Shown: piece by piece, positions 1 to 6,971 of the stretch
How positions within the stretch are numbered: the stretch's first letter is position 1
Layout: the number at the start of each line of letters is the position of its first letter
From: Ahrensia sp.
GTDB taxonomy: Bacteria; Pseudomonadota; Alphaproteobacteria; Rhizobiales; Rhizobiaceae
DNA: 19,448 nucleotides
Reading direction: 5' to 3'
NCBI GenBank assembly: GCA_024639025.1
Contig: JAHEJF010000004.1
Span: 1 to 19,448, forward strand
Notes under the pieces: generated by a model
What the model saw: only the letters and a program-made list of their open reading frames with translations
Databases searched by the model: none
What the model was told of the DNA's origin: nothing
Position numbers and translations under genes: made by a program

Positions 1-218
1 CGGTCCTGACATTTCATGCGCCACTGTTTGTCTGGATGTTTGGTGCGCTTGTGATCGGTGTGATCATTGGTGGCTTCGGCAGTTGGCTGGCGCAAGGCAA
101 ACATCGCAAGAAAGAACGCGCCTACAAGAAAGAGGCCGAAAAATTGCGTTTCGAGAAGGAAAACAATCCTGCAGGAAGTTCTTCTTCGGCATCGACCTCA
201 CTTGTGATGTCAAATTAG
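1..218 (+). CDS. LapA-domain (DUF1049-like) inner-membrane protein, 5' end cut off
   Basis: The reading frame is open from base 3 of the window to the TAA at 216-218, so the gene begins upstream of the window and only about the last 71 residues are visible. They show one hydrophobic membrane helix (PLFVWMFGALVIGVIIGG, then FGSWLAQG). A strongly basic, helical stretch rich in K, R and E follows (KHRKKERAYKKEAEKL), then a Ser-rich tail. This helix-then-basic-coiled-coil layout is what the second half of LapA/DUF1049 proteins looks like; these are small two-helix inner-membrane proteins linked to lipopolysaccharide assembly in enterobacteria. The ATG at 36 lies inside the helix and is not a sensible start. 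The family call is by pattern and the role here is inferred. Confidence 0.7.
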   Translation, partial: VLTFHAPLFVWMFGALVIGVIIGGFGSWLAQGKHRKKERAYKKEAEKLRFEKENNPAGSSSSASTSLVMSN

Positions 219-325
219 TTTTACGAACCAAACCCGGCCATTGAAACCTTCTACGCTTGGCAAAACGCGCCTCGTCGGCCATATGCATGTCGACTGGTTC
301 ATGACTGAAAGTCGGGAATTCACAC

Positions 326-1411
326 TTGCGTCCGCCTAAACACAAAAAATCTAAGTCCAAAGCGGCCAAAAAACCATCGGTCCAACGACATGCTGGCAGG
401 GCGCGCGATGCAGGGTTTCGTCCCAAACCCAAGCATGCGCAGTCAAACGATTCACAATCCCAACCCGCTGTTGCACCGCGCCCCAGACGAACAGGTCGAC
501 GACCGGCTGAACAGTTGCCACTGATCCTGGAAACCCTGCCGGATGATGACTACGCACTGCTTGATTCAGGTGACGGGTTGAAGCTTGAACAATATGGCGA
601 TGTGCGGCTCATTCGGCCCGAACAGCAAGCCATCTGGGGACGCAGCCAACCCGACCAGCTTTGGGACGAGGCCACCGCCATTTTCACCGGCGATACAGAT
701 GAAGAGGGCATGGGGCGGTGGCGTTTTGTCGATGGCCGCACAGACGAAACCTGGCCCATGGCTTTTGACGGTATCCCCTATTACGGCCGCTTTACGTCGT
801 TTCGGCATGTCGGGGTGTTTCCCGAACAGGCGGCCCACTGGCGCAGCATGAGGAAATGCATCGAGGATTCCAAACGCCCCTTAAGGGTGCTCAACCTTTT
901 TGGCTACACCGGCGTTGCGTCGCTGGTTGCAGCGGCAGCTGGCGCACATGTGACACATGTCGATGCATCCAAGAAAGCCATTGGCTGGGCGCGTGAAAAT
1001 CAGGTCTTTGCCGATTTGCAGGACAAACCGATCCGATGGATCTGTGAAGATGCTTCCAAGTTTGTTCAGAGGGAAATCCGCCGAAACAACATTTATGACA
1101 TCATATTGCTGGACCCGCCCGCCTATGGCCGGGGGCCAAATGGCGAGGTCTGGCAATTGTTTGATCACCTGCCTGACATGATGGATGGTTGCCGCGACCT
1201 GCTTTCCGATGACGCACAAATGCTTGTTTTGACCGCCTATGCCATTAGGGCGTCATTTTTTGCCATCCATGAAGTGATGATGGACGCCATGACAGACTTC
1301 AAAAAGCCGGGATTGGTTCAATCCGGTGAGTTGATCATCCGAGAAAGGTATCGCAAACGCGCGCTTTCCACCTCTATGTATGCGCGTTGGACGCCGGAGC
1401 GAAGCGCATGA
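326..1411 (+). CDS. Class I SAM-dependent methyltransferase, RlmI/RlmK-like
   Basis: Probable rRNA methyltransferase of 361 residues. Residues 1-60 are a basic, Lys/Arg/Pro/Ala-rich, probably disordered tail that could bind RNA. A small beta-rich domain follows and ends in the family signature HVGVFPEQAAHW. The Rossmann domain has motif I (VLNLFGYTGVASLVAAAAG, acidic D in THVDAS) and motif IV (LLDPPAYGRG). The position equivalent to the motif VI TCS of m5C enzymes reads LTAYAIR, and no Cys lies in motif IV or VI, so m5C chemistry as in RlmI looks unlikely; RlmK-type N-methylation is a guess. There is no PUA domain. The start is taken as TTG at 326 because an in-frame TGA at 302-304 closes the frame and no ATG occurs in the first 100 codons. 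The upstream Shine-Dalgarno is weak (GGGAA at 314-318). The stop overlaps the next start (ATGA). Confidence 0.85.
   Translation: MRPPKHKKSKSKAAKKPSVQRHAGRARDAGFRPKPKHAQSNDSQSQPAVAPRPRRTGRRPAEQLPLILETLPDDDYALLDSGDGLKLEQYGDVRLIRPEQQAIWGRSQPDQLWDEATAIFTGDTDEEGMGRWRFVDGRTDETWPMAFDGIPYYGRFTSFRHVGVFPEQAAHWRSMRKCIEDSKRPLRVLNLFGYTGVASLVAAAAGAHVTHVDASKKAIGWARENQVFADLQDKPIRWICEDASKFVQREIRRNNIYDIILLDPPAYGRGPNGEVWQLFDHLPDMMDGCRDLLSDDAQMLVLTAYAIRASFFAIHEVMMDAMTDFKKPGLVQSGELIIRERYRKRALSTSMYARWTPERSA
1396..1399 (+). promoter_or_regulatory. Ribosome binding site deciding the TrmH-family start
   Basis: GGAG sits 8 bases before the ATG at 1408. It selects that ATG over the in-frame TTG at 1387, which has no such site and would lengthen the overlap with the upstream gene from 4 to 25 bases. 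Confidence 0.65.
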
Positions 1412-2262
1412 CCAGGAGTGAACAACGAGCCACCGGGCGGATCAAGGAGATTTCCAGCACCGCCAACCCGATCATCAAAGACATCCGGCTGCTTGAGAAG
1501 AAGCGTCATCGCGAACAAACCAACCAGTTCATTGCCGAGGGAATGAAACTGATTATCGACGCCATCGAACAGGGATGGCACCTGCAGACGCTGATCTTCG
1601 CCGCGTCGCAGAAGCTCAATCCCAATGTTGAAAAACTGGCTGCAAACTGCGTTGCAAAGGGCGTGGATGTGCTGATTGTCCCGGAAAAGGTTCTTGGGGC
1701 CATCACGCGGCGGGACAACCCGCAGATGGTTGTCGGTATCTTTTCCAGACAATTCATCGAACCATCACAGATCAGGACCGGCGGCGAAGACGTCTGGATT
1801 GCGCTCGACCGCATTCGGGACCCCGGCAATCTGGGCACCATCATGCGTACCGTTGATGCGGTCGGTGCCAAGGGTGTCATCCTTGTCGGCGAGACCACCG
1901 ACCCCTTTGCAACCGAAACCGTCCGCGCCACCATGGGGTCGATATTTGCCACGCCAATCTGCCGGATGAGTGAAGATGATTTCATCAATTTCGCCGACCA
2001 ATGGCAGGGACTGGTGGTGGGCACCCATCTGGAGGGATCGGTTGATTATCGAACGCCGGATTACAGCGGCAAGCCAGTGCTTTTGATCATGGGCAATGAG
2101 CAATCGGGCATGCCCGAGAAACTGGTGCAGGTCTGTCATCAGCTTATCCGCATTCCGCAGGTGGGCCGCGCCGACAGTTTGAATTTGGCAATTGCCACAG
2201 GCGTTTGTCTGTTTGAAATCAGGCGACACAGCCTGTCGCTTGAGCAGGGAGCCAAAGCATGA
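1408..2262 (+). CDS. TrmH/SpoU-family RNA 2'-O-methyltransferase
   Basis: SPOUT-class methyltransferase of 284 residues, using SAM to 2'-O-methylate a ribose in tRNA or rRNA; the target base cannot be read from sequence. Residues 20-110 form the SpoU substrate-binding domain (FIAEGMKLIIDAIEQG). The trefoil-knot domain carries all three SpoU motifs. Motif 1 is D138-PGN-LGTIMR147, with N141 and R147 as the usual catalytic pair. Motif 2 is ETVRATMGSIF. Motif 3 is MGNEQSGM, followed by IPQVGRADSLNLAIA. The ATG lies in an ATGA overlap with the preceding methyltransferase, and the stop forms another ATGA with lspA, so the three are almost certainly translationally coupled. The closest family is the RlmB/TsnR/AviRb type. 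Confidence 0.92.
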   Translation: MTRSEQRATGRIKEISSTANPIIKDIRLLEKKRHREQTNQFIAEGMKLIIDAIEQGWHLQTLIFAASQKLNPNVEKLAANCVAKGVDVLIVPEKVLGAITRRDNPQMVVGIFSRQFIEPSQIRTGGEDVWIALDRIRDPGNLGTIMRTVDAVGAKGVILVGETTDPFATETVRATMGSIFATPICRMSEDDFINFADQWQGLVVGTHLEGSVDYRTPDYSGKPVLLIMGNEQSGMPEKLVQVCHQLIRIPQVGRADSLNLAIATGVCLFEIRRHSLSLEQGAKA

Positions 2263-2747
2263 GCCGTCTTGCAAGTGGATTTGGCATCGTTGTACTGGCC
2301 ATTGCATTTGACCAGGCACTCAAATTCTGGGTCGAGACCTCGATGGACTACCAGGAGCGGATCGATCTTGTACCTTTCTTCGCGCTGTTTCGCACCCACA
2401 ACGAAGGCATTGCGTTTTCCATGCTCTGGGGTGTCGGGCCGTGGGTTCTGGTCTCGATTTCGGTCGCGGTTATTGCATTTGTGATGTGGCTGTGGCGCGC
2501 CAATCCACCGGGCCGCTGGTTGTCGCACCTTGGGTTTGGCCTAATTGTTGGTGGTGCGATCGGCAACATCATCGACCGCGTCCTGCTGGGCTATGTCGTG
2601 GACATGTTTCTGTTCTCGCTGGAAAACTGGTCGTTCGCGGTCTTCAATCTTGCAGATGCATTTATCAGCGTCGGCGCCGCCGCCGTGATTTTAGACGAAT
2701 TTATCAGCTGGCGTGCGCAAAAATCGATTGACGCACCTGAAAAGTAA
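2259..2747 (+). CDS. lspA: Lipoprotein signal peptidase (signal peptidase II)
   Basis: Inner-membrane aspartyl protease that cuts the signal peptide from diacylglyceryl-modified prolipoproteins. It has 162 residues, normal for LspA, with four hydrophobic helices (about residues 8-24, 59-78, 88-106 and 126-148). The catalytic aspartates are D106 in GNIIDR and D133 in FNLADA, 27 residues apart as in E. coli LspA (114 and 141). The conserved NEGIAFS box is present at 48-54. The start is the ATG of an ATGA overlap with the TrmH-family gene, behind a GGGAG Shine-Dalgarno. A likely substrate, the transpeptidase lipoprotein at 16106-16729, is encoded in this window. Confidence 0.96.
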   Translation: MSRLASGFGIVVLAIAFDQALKFWVETSMDYQERIDLVPFFALFRTHNEGIAFSMLWGVGPWVLVSISVAVIAFVMWLWRANPPGRWLSHLGFGLIVGGAIGNIIDRVLLGYVVDMFLFSLENWSFAVFNLADAFISVGAAAVILDEFISWRAQKSIDAPEK

Positions 2748-2795
2748 CAGCACCTTCGGCCGAGTTTGATTGGCTCCAGCATTTGGGAGAAATAG

Positions 2796-3791
2796 ATGTC
2801 CGACACATTCAAGGCGATCATGGTATCGCGCGATGAGGAGAAGAACCAAAGCGTTGGGGTGGAAAACCTGACCGTCGATGACTTGATGGAAGGTGACGTT
2901 GTGGTGTCGGTTGGAGCGACCACCGTCAACTACAAGGACGGATTGGCCATTACCGGAAAATCCCCCGTCGTGCGGCGTTGGCCGATGATACCGGGTATTG
3001 ATTTTGCCGGCACGGTCGAAACGTCTGAAAACCCGCGCTGGAAGTCCGGTGACAAGGTCATTCTGAATGGCTGGGGTGTGGGCGAAGTGCATTATGGCGC
3101 CTATGCGGGCAAGGCGCGCGTGAATGGCGACTGGTTGATTGGCTTGCCAAACGGCATGAAACCCACGGATGCGATGGCAATCGGCACAGCTGGTTATACG
3201 GCCATGCTGAGCGTATTGGCCCTGGAAAAGGCAGGGGTGACACCGTCTTCCGGGCCCATCATTGTCACCGGTGCATCGGGCGGCGTTGGCTCAGTCGCGG
3301 TCTCACTGCTCTCTAAGCTTGGCTACCATGTCATTGCGTCGACCGGCCGGGTTTCGGAAGAGGCCTATCTCAAGGATTTGGGCGCTGCAGAAATTATTGA
3401 TCGCGCGGAATTGTCTGAACCCGGACGCCCGCTTGGCAAGGAACGCTGGGCCGGCGGCATTGATTCGGTTGGCTCAACAACTCTGGCCAATGTATTGGCA
3501 CAAACCCAGTTGCGCGGTGCTGTGGCGGCGTGCGGATTGGCGCAAGGCATGGACCTTCCCACCACCGTTGCACCGTTTATTCTGCGGGGCGTTTCACTGC
3601 TGGGCATCGACAGCGTGATGGCACCGATTGCACTTCGCGAAGAGGCGTGGCAGCGCCTGTCTGTGGACCTGGATGGTGCCAAGCTTGCAAGCATTGCAAC
3701 GCAGATCGGGTTTGATGACATCATCCAGACCGCGCACGACATTCTGGAAGGAAAGGTGCGCGGACGCGTGGTTGTCGACATGACGGCTTGA
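2796..3791 (+). CDS. acuI: AcuI/YhdH-family NADPH-dependent quinone oxidoreductase (acrylyl-CoA reductase type)
   Basis: Zinc-independent medium-chain dehydrogenase/reductase of 331 residues. The GroES-like N-terminal half has the family block NYKDGLAITGKSPVVRRWP and IPGIDFAGTV. The Rossmann half has G159-ASGGVG165 with ASTGR at 181-185, of the kind that binds the NADPH 2'-phosphate. There are no structural-zinc cysteines, as expected for this branch. Characterised members (AcuI of Rhodobacter, YhdH) reduce the toxic intermediate acrylyl-CoA to propionyl-CoA, notably in 3-hydroxypropionate and DMSP breakdown. A broader quinone or enoyl substrate cannot be excluded. It starts at ATG behind GGGAG at 2785-2789 and lies 48 bases after lspA, so it may be read from the same transcript. 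No DMSP lyase or other acrylate gene is in view. Confidence 0.85.
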   Translation: MSDTFKAIMVSRDEEKNQSVGVENLTVDDLMEGDVVVSVGATTVNYKDGLAITGKSPVVRRWPMIPGIDFAGTVETSENPRWKSGDKVILNGWGVGEVHYGAYAGKARVNGDWLIGLPNGMKPTDAMAIGTAGYTAMLSVLALEKAGVTPSSGPIIVTGASGGVGSVAVSLLSKLGYHVIASTGRVSEEAYLKDLGAAEIIDRAELSEPGRPLGKERWAGGIDSVGSTTLANVLAQTQLRGAVAACGLAQGMDLPTTVAPFILRGVSLLGIDSVMAPIALREEAWQRLSVDLDGAKLASIATQIGFDDIIQTAHDILEGKVRGRVVVDMTA

Positions 3792-3910
3792 GCCGATCGG
3801 GCCGGTTGATGCAACAAACGCATGAAATCCGGCATATTTCGGTACAATTTGCTTGGATTTTAGCGATTGGTTTCAATGGAAAATAACCAGTTCGGACTAA
3901 ACTGCCCGGC

Positions 3911-5860
3911 ATGAGTGACGACAATGCGAGCAAAACGCCAGATCACCTGCTGGAAGCGTATGCTGACCGGCTTTGGGAGAGTGTGGAAACACACCAACTC
4001 AGTGATATGGCGCTGGGCGCGCTCACTGACATGGTGGTGGACTGCACCAGCGCGGGGCGAATCCTGCGTGCCAATCGTGCATTCTGCAATTTCTCGGGAC
4101 TATCTGCAGAGCAAATTGAAGGCCGGGACGGGCACGAATTTGCGTTTCTGCAAGGCCGAGAGAAGTCTCGCTGCACTGTTGAGCTTCAATCGCCAGAAGG
4201 TGAAACAACCTGGTTTGACCGGATACAGTTCTCGATGCGCGATCCACAGAGCGGCAACAGGTTTATCCGCATTGTGGGACGCGATGTTACAGAGCACAAG
4301 CTCTCCGAAATCCAGCTCATTGAAGCGCGGCGCCGTGCAGAAGCTGCCGACGAGGCCAAGTCAAGATTTCTGGCCATGGTCAGTCATGAAATTCGTACCC
4401 CGCTGAACGGCATAATCGGAATGGGCAAGCTGTTGGCCGATACCAAGCTGAGCCCGGAACAGCAGTCCTACGTAGAGGCTGTGACCACATCTGGCGAAGC
4501 CCTGCTGGTGCTGGTCAACGATCTGCTGCACTTCGGCAAGCAAGAATTGACCGACGACCGCAGCAGCCCGGAACCCACGGATCTGCGTTCACTGGTAGCC
4601 GGTGTTGTCGAATTGCTGGCTGAACAAGCCCATGGCAAGGGCATTGATCTTGGGTACAATTTTGCTCCCCAGGTTCCCCCAACCAACGAAATCGATGCGG
4701 GCCGCATGCGCCAGATGCTGTTCAACATTGTTGGCAATGCCGTGAAGTTCACCGAACAGGGCGGCGTTCGAGTTGATGTCAATTTCAGCGCACCTGACAA
4801 GCTCAAAATCAGTGTTACCGATACGGGGTCTGGTATCGATGATGACAATCTGGCCAAGATTTTCGAACCTTTCGAACGGGTTGAAAACACTTTTACCCGA
4901 CGCTACGAGGGCGCCGGATTGGGTCTTGCCATTTCCAGGAAGATCGCCAAATCGATGGGTGGAGACATCAATGTTGCCAGCATCGTTGGACGAGGATCCC
5001 GCTTCATCATTGAAATTGATGCCCCGGCTTCAGGCACGTTTGAAGTCGAGGCAATTTCTCTGAAAAACGATTCCGTACTCTTGCTCTGTCAGCAAGGCGT
5101 GGAGGTCGACATTCTGGTCGATACAATGGAAAACGCTGGTGCACTTGTTACAAGCGTATCGAACTTGGACCAGGCCCATGCGATCATGGAAAAGCAAGGC
5201 GGACCGCACAAGATCATCATCGATGAGCGGTTGGGGCAATGCAGGGACGCGTTGGGTGCCAGTTGGCCCGCCGGTACTCGGTTGATCGCATTGATTGATC
5301 CAACCAGCCGAAAAGAAATAGGCGCTGTTTACAATGCTGAAGGACAATCCTTCCTGACAAGACCGGTCCGACCCTCAACGCTGTTGCGCGTCTTGAGCGA
5401 GTTGGAAGACAATAGCGAGACAGGCACAGCCGCTGAAGATACAGAAGAACCAGCGACGCTGGTTACGCCTGAGGGTGGATTGAACTTGCTTCTGGCAGAG
5501 GACAACCCGGTCAATGCGCTGCTGGCACGCAAACTGCTCGAGCGCAATGGCCATATGGTCACTTGGGTTGAAAATGGTGCAGATGCCGTGGCTGCCGTCA
5601 AGGACGGCCATGATTTTGATGCAGCGCTCATGGATCTTCACATGCCGGTTATGGATGGCTTGAGCGCCATCAAGGCCATACGCAAATTGGAAGAAGACGC
5701 AGGCAGTGCACAGATCCCCATTTTTGCCGTCACAGCAGACACATTGGCGGAATCAAGCGAGGCAGTGCTGGCGGCCGGCACGACGGCCATCCTTGAAAAG
5801 CCGTTGAACATCGAGGCGCTCGAAACCCTGCTCGACAGACGTGCAACCTTTGCGGCGTAA
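3911..5860 (+). CDS. Hybrid sensor histidine kinase: PAS, HisKA, HATPase, degenerate receiver, receiver
   Basis: Soluble-looking hybrid kinase of 649 residues with no membrane helix. A PAS domain spans about 33-130, ending in the PAC-like IVGRDVTEHKLSE. The HisKA H-box is FLAMVSHEIRTPLNG with phospho-acceptor H159. The HATPase_c domain has its N box at N276 (NIVGNAVKF), D304 in DTGSGI, an F box (FEPFERV) and GAGLGLAIS at 334. Residues about 385-495 look like a receiver fold that has lost key residues: no acidic pair on strand 1 (LLLCQQG) and Arg484 where the Lys should be. A full receiver at 523-645 follows, with E530/D531, D575 (ALMDLHMPVMDG), T608 and K630. There is no HPt domain, so output needs a separate phosphotransfer protein or the receiver is a phosphate sink. 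The ATG has no clear Shine-Dalgarno. The signal sensed is unknown. Confidence 0.9.
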   Translation: MSDDNASKTPDHLLEAYADRLWESVETHQLSDMALGALTDMVVDCTSAGRILRANRAFCNFSGLSAEQIEGRDGHEFAFLQGREKSRCTVELQSPEGETTWFDRIQFSMRDPQSGNRFIRIVGRDVTEHKLSEIQLIEARRRAEAADEAKSRFLAMVSHEIRTPLNGIIGMGKLLADTKLSPEQQSYVEAVTTSGEALLVLVNDLLHFGKQELTDDRSSPEPTDLRSLVAGVVELLAEQAHGKGIDLGYNFAPQVPPTNEIDAGRMRQMLFNIVGNAVKFTEQGGVRVDVNFSAPDKLKISVTDTGSGIDDDNLAKIFEPFERVENTFTRRYEGAGLGLAISRKIAKSMGGDINVASIVGRGSRFIIEIDAPASGTFEVEAISLKNDSVLLLCQQGVEVDILVDTMENAGALVTSVSNLDQAHAIMEKQGGPHKIIIDERLGQCRDALGASWPAGTRLIALIDPTSRKEIGAVYNAEGQSFLTRPVRPSTLLRVLSELEDNSETGTAAEDTEEPATLVTPEGGLNLLLAEDNPVNALLARKLLERNGHMVTWVENGADAVAAVKDGHDFDAALMDLHMPVMDGLSAIKAIRKLEEDAGSAQIPIFAVTADTLAESSEAVLAAGTTAILEKPLNIEALETLLDRRATFAA

Positions 5861-5873
5861 TCAAGTGCTAATT

Positions 5874-5893
5874 TGACAATCGCTCAATTGTCA
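5874..5893. repeat. Perfect 7-base inverted repeat in the kinase-olsB gap (possible operator or promoter overlap)
   Basis: TGACAAT and ATTGTCA flank a 6-base spacer (CGCTCA). The left arm overlaps a TTGACA hexamer (5873-5878), a consensus -35. The right arm contains a second -35-like TTGTCA (5888-5893), with a weak TAAGTA (5912-5917) 18 bases further on. It is too AT-rich and lacks a T-run, so an intrinsic terminator is unlikely. A dyad overlapping a -35 upstream of olsB would suit a repressor or activator site. This is inference from position only. Confidence 0.4.
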
Positions 5894-5955
5894 TCATCTT
5901 GTAGCAAAAAATAAGTAACAAGCACGCAAGGAACACACAGAGATTCAGGTGTGCA

Positions 5956-6819
5956 ATGAATGATTTCGTGACCTTGAAACCAGAAACATCACCCGAAATC
6001 GCAATGACCCCCAGATCGACTGGTGTACTTGGCCAGCTGGGCAGCTTGCAAGTCCGATTGGCAACCAACAACGTTGAAATTGAGGCTGCACAGCGACTTC
6101 GTTTCAAAGTTTTCTATCACGAGTTCGGTGCAGAACTCGACCAGGCGTCCGTTCTCGCGCAACGGGACCAAGATGTTTTCGACGCATATTGCGACCATCT
6201 TATCGTGCTCGACAACGCCCTTGCCGGTGAGCCATCGCAGCAGATTGTGGGCACCTATCGATTGATGCGCAAGCAGCATGCTGAAGAAGCCGGCGGCTAT
6301 TATTCTGCTGATGAATTTGCCCTTGCTGGTTTAATGGCACGCCATGCCGATCGCAATTTCCTGGAGCTGGGCCGTTCCTGCGTTTTGCCTGCCTATCGCA
6401 GCAAGCGGACCATCGAGCTTTTGTGGCAAGGGATTTGGTCCTACGCGCGCCAGCACGATATTGACGTGATGATCGGCTGCGCCTCCTTTGCCGGCACCAT
6501 TCCTGCTCAACATGCCGAAGCACTGACATTTTTGAATGCGCACGCCAAAGTGTGCGCACAATGGCACATTGCGCCGCTGCCTAGTCGCCATGTCGACATG
6601 GATTTCATGCCAACCGAGGCGATTGATCTGAAATCGGCGGTCAAAAGGCTACCGCCCCTGATCAAAGGCTATCTGAGGCTTGGGGCATCATTCGGGGACG
6701 GTGCCGTGATCGATCCAAAGTTTCGGACAGTGGACGTGATGGTTGTGCTGCCCGTTGAACACATCAAACAGCGCTACAAGACCTATTATGGCGAAAATGG
6801 TGAGCGTTACGCAGCGTGA
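5956..6819 (+). CDS. olsB: L-ornithine N(alpha)-acyltransferase (GNAT fold), ornithine-lipid synthesis
   Basis: OlsB transfers a 3-hydroxyacyl group from acyl-ACP to the alpha-amino group of ornithine, giving lyso-ornithine lipid; OlsA then adds the second fatty acid. These phosphorus-free membrane lipids are common in rhizobia. The 287 residues match the family's length. Landmarks are AQRLRFKVFYHEFGA at 46-60, where acyl-homoserine-lactone-synthase-like GNATs read RxxVF; then VGTYRLMR, FLELGRSCVLPAYRSKR, and MIGCASFAG in the core. The ATG at 5956 is used; a second in-frame ATG at 6004 would cut the less conserved N-terminal 16 residues. Genomic position just before mutS matches S. meliloti as I recall it, except that no malic enzyme gene intervenes here. 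No olsA is in the window. Confidence 0.88.
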   Translation: MNDFVTLKPETSPEIAMTPRSTGVLGQLGSLQVRLATNNVEIEAAQRLRFKVFYHEFGAELDQASVLAQRDQDVFDAYCDHLIVLDNALAGEPSQQIVGTYRLMRKQHAEEAGGYYSADEFALAGLMARHADRNFLELGRSCVLPAYRSKRTIELLWQGIWSYARQHDIDVMIGCASFAGTIPAQHAEALTFLNAHAKVCAQWHIAPLPSRHVDMDFMPTEAIDLKSAVKRLPPLIKGYLRLGASFGDGAVIDPKFRTVDVMVVLPVEHIKQRYKTYYGENGERYAA

Positions 6820-6971
6820 AGAACCAGCCGCCGTCATTTGCTTGATTTCTCCTTCCACGTTATCAGGGGATTTCGTCGTCTGCGCCTGTTTTGCCGCGCT
6901 GTGATCGCCCATAACAGACGCAGTTCAAATGCGCAGTTTGCGCAGCAAGCATAGCGGTTCAGAAACGGATA

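Noticed and set aside
36..218. ATG at 36 as the start of a complete 60-residue protein
   Set aside because: The frame is open to the window edge and the ATG falls inside the membrane helix, so this is the tail of a longer gene.
5888..5905. Pho-box-like TTGTCAT-CATC-TTGTAGC before olsB
   Set aside because: The first half matches CTGTCAT at 6 of 7 positions but the second half matches at only about 3, so it is not a credible PhoB site.
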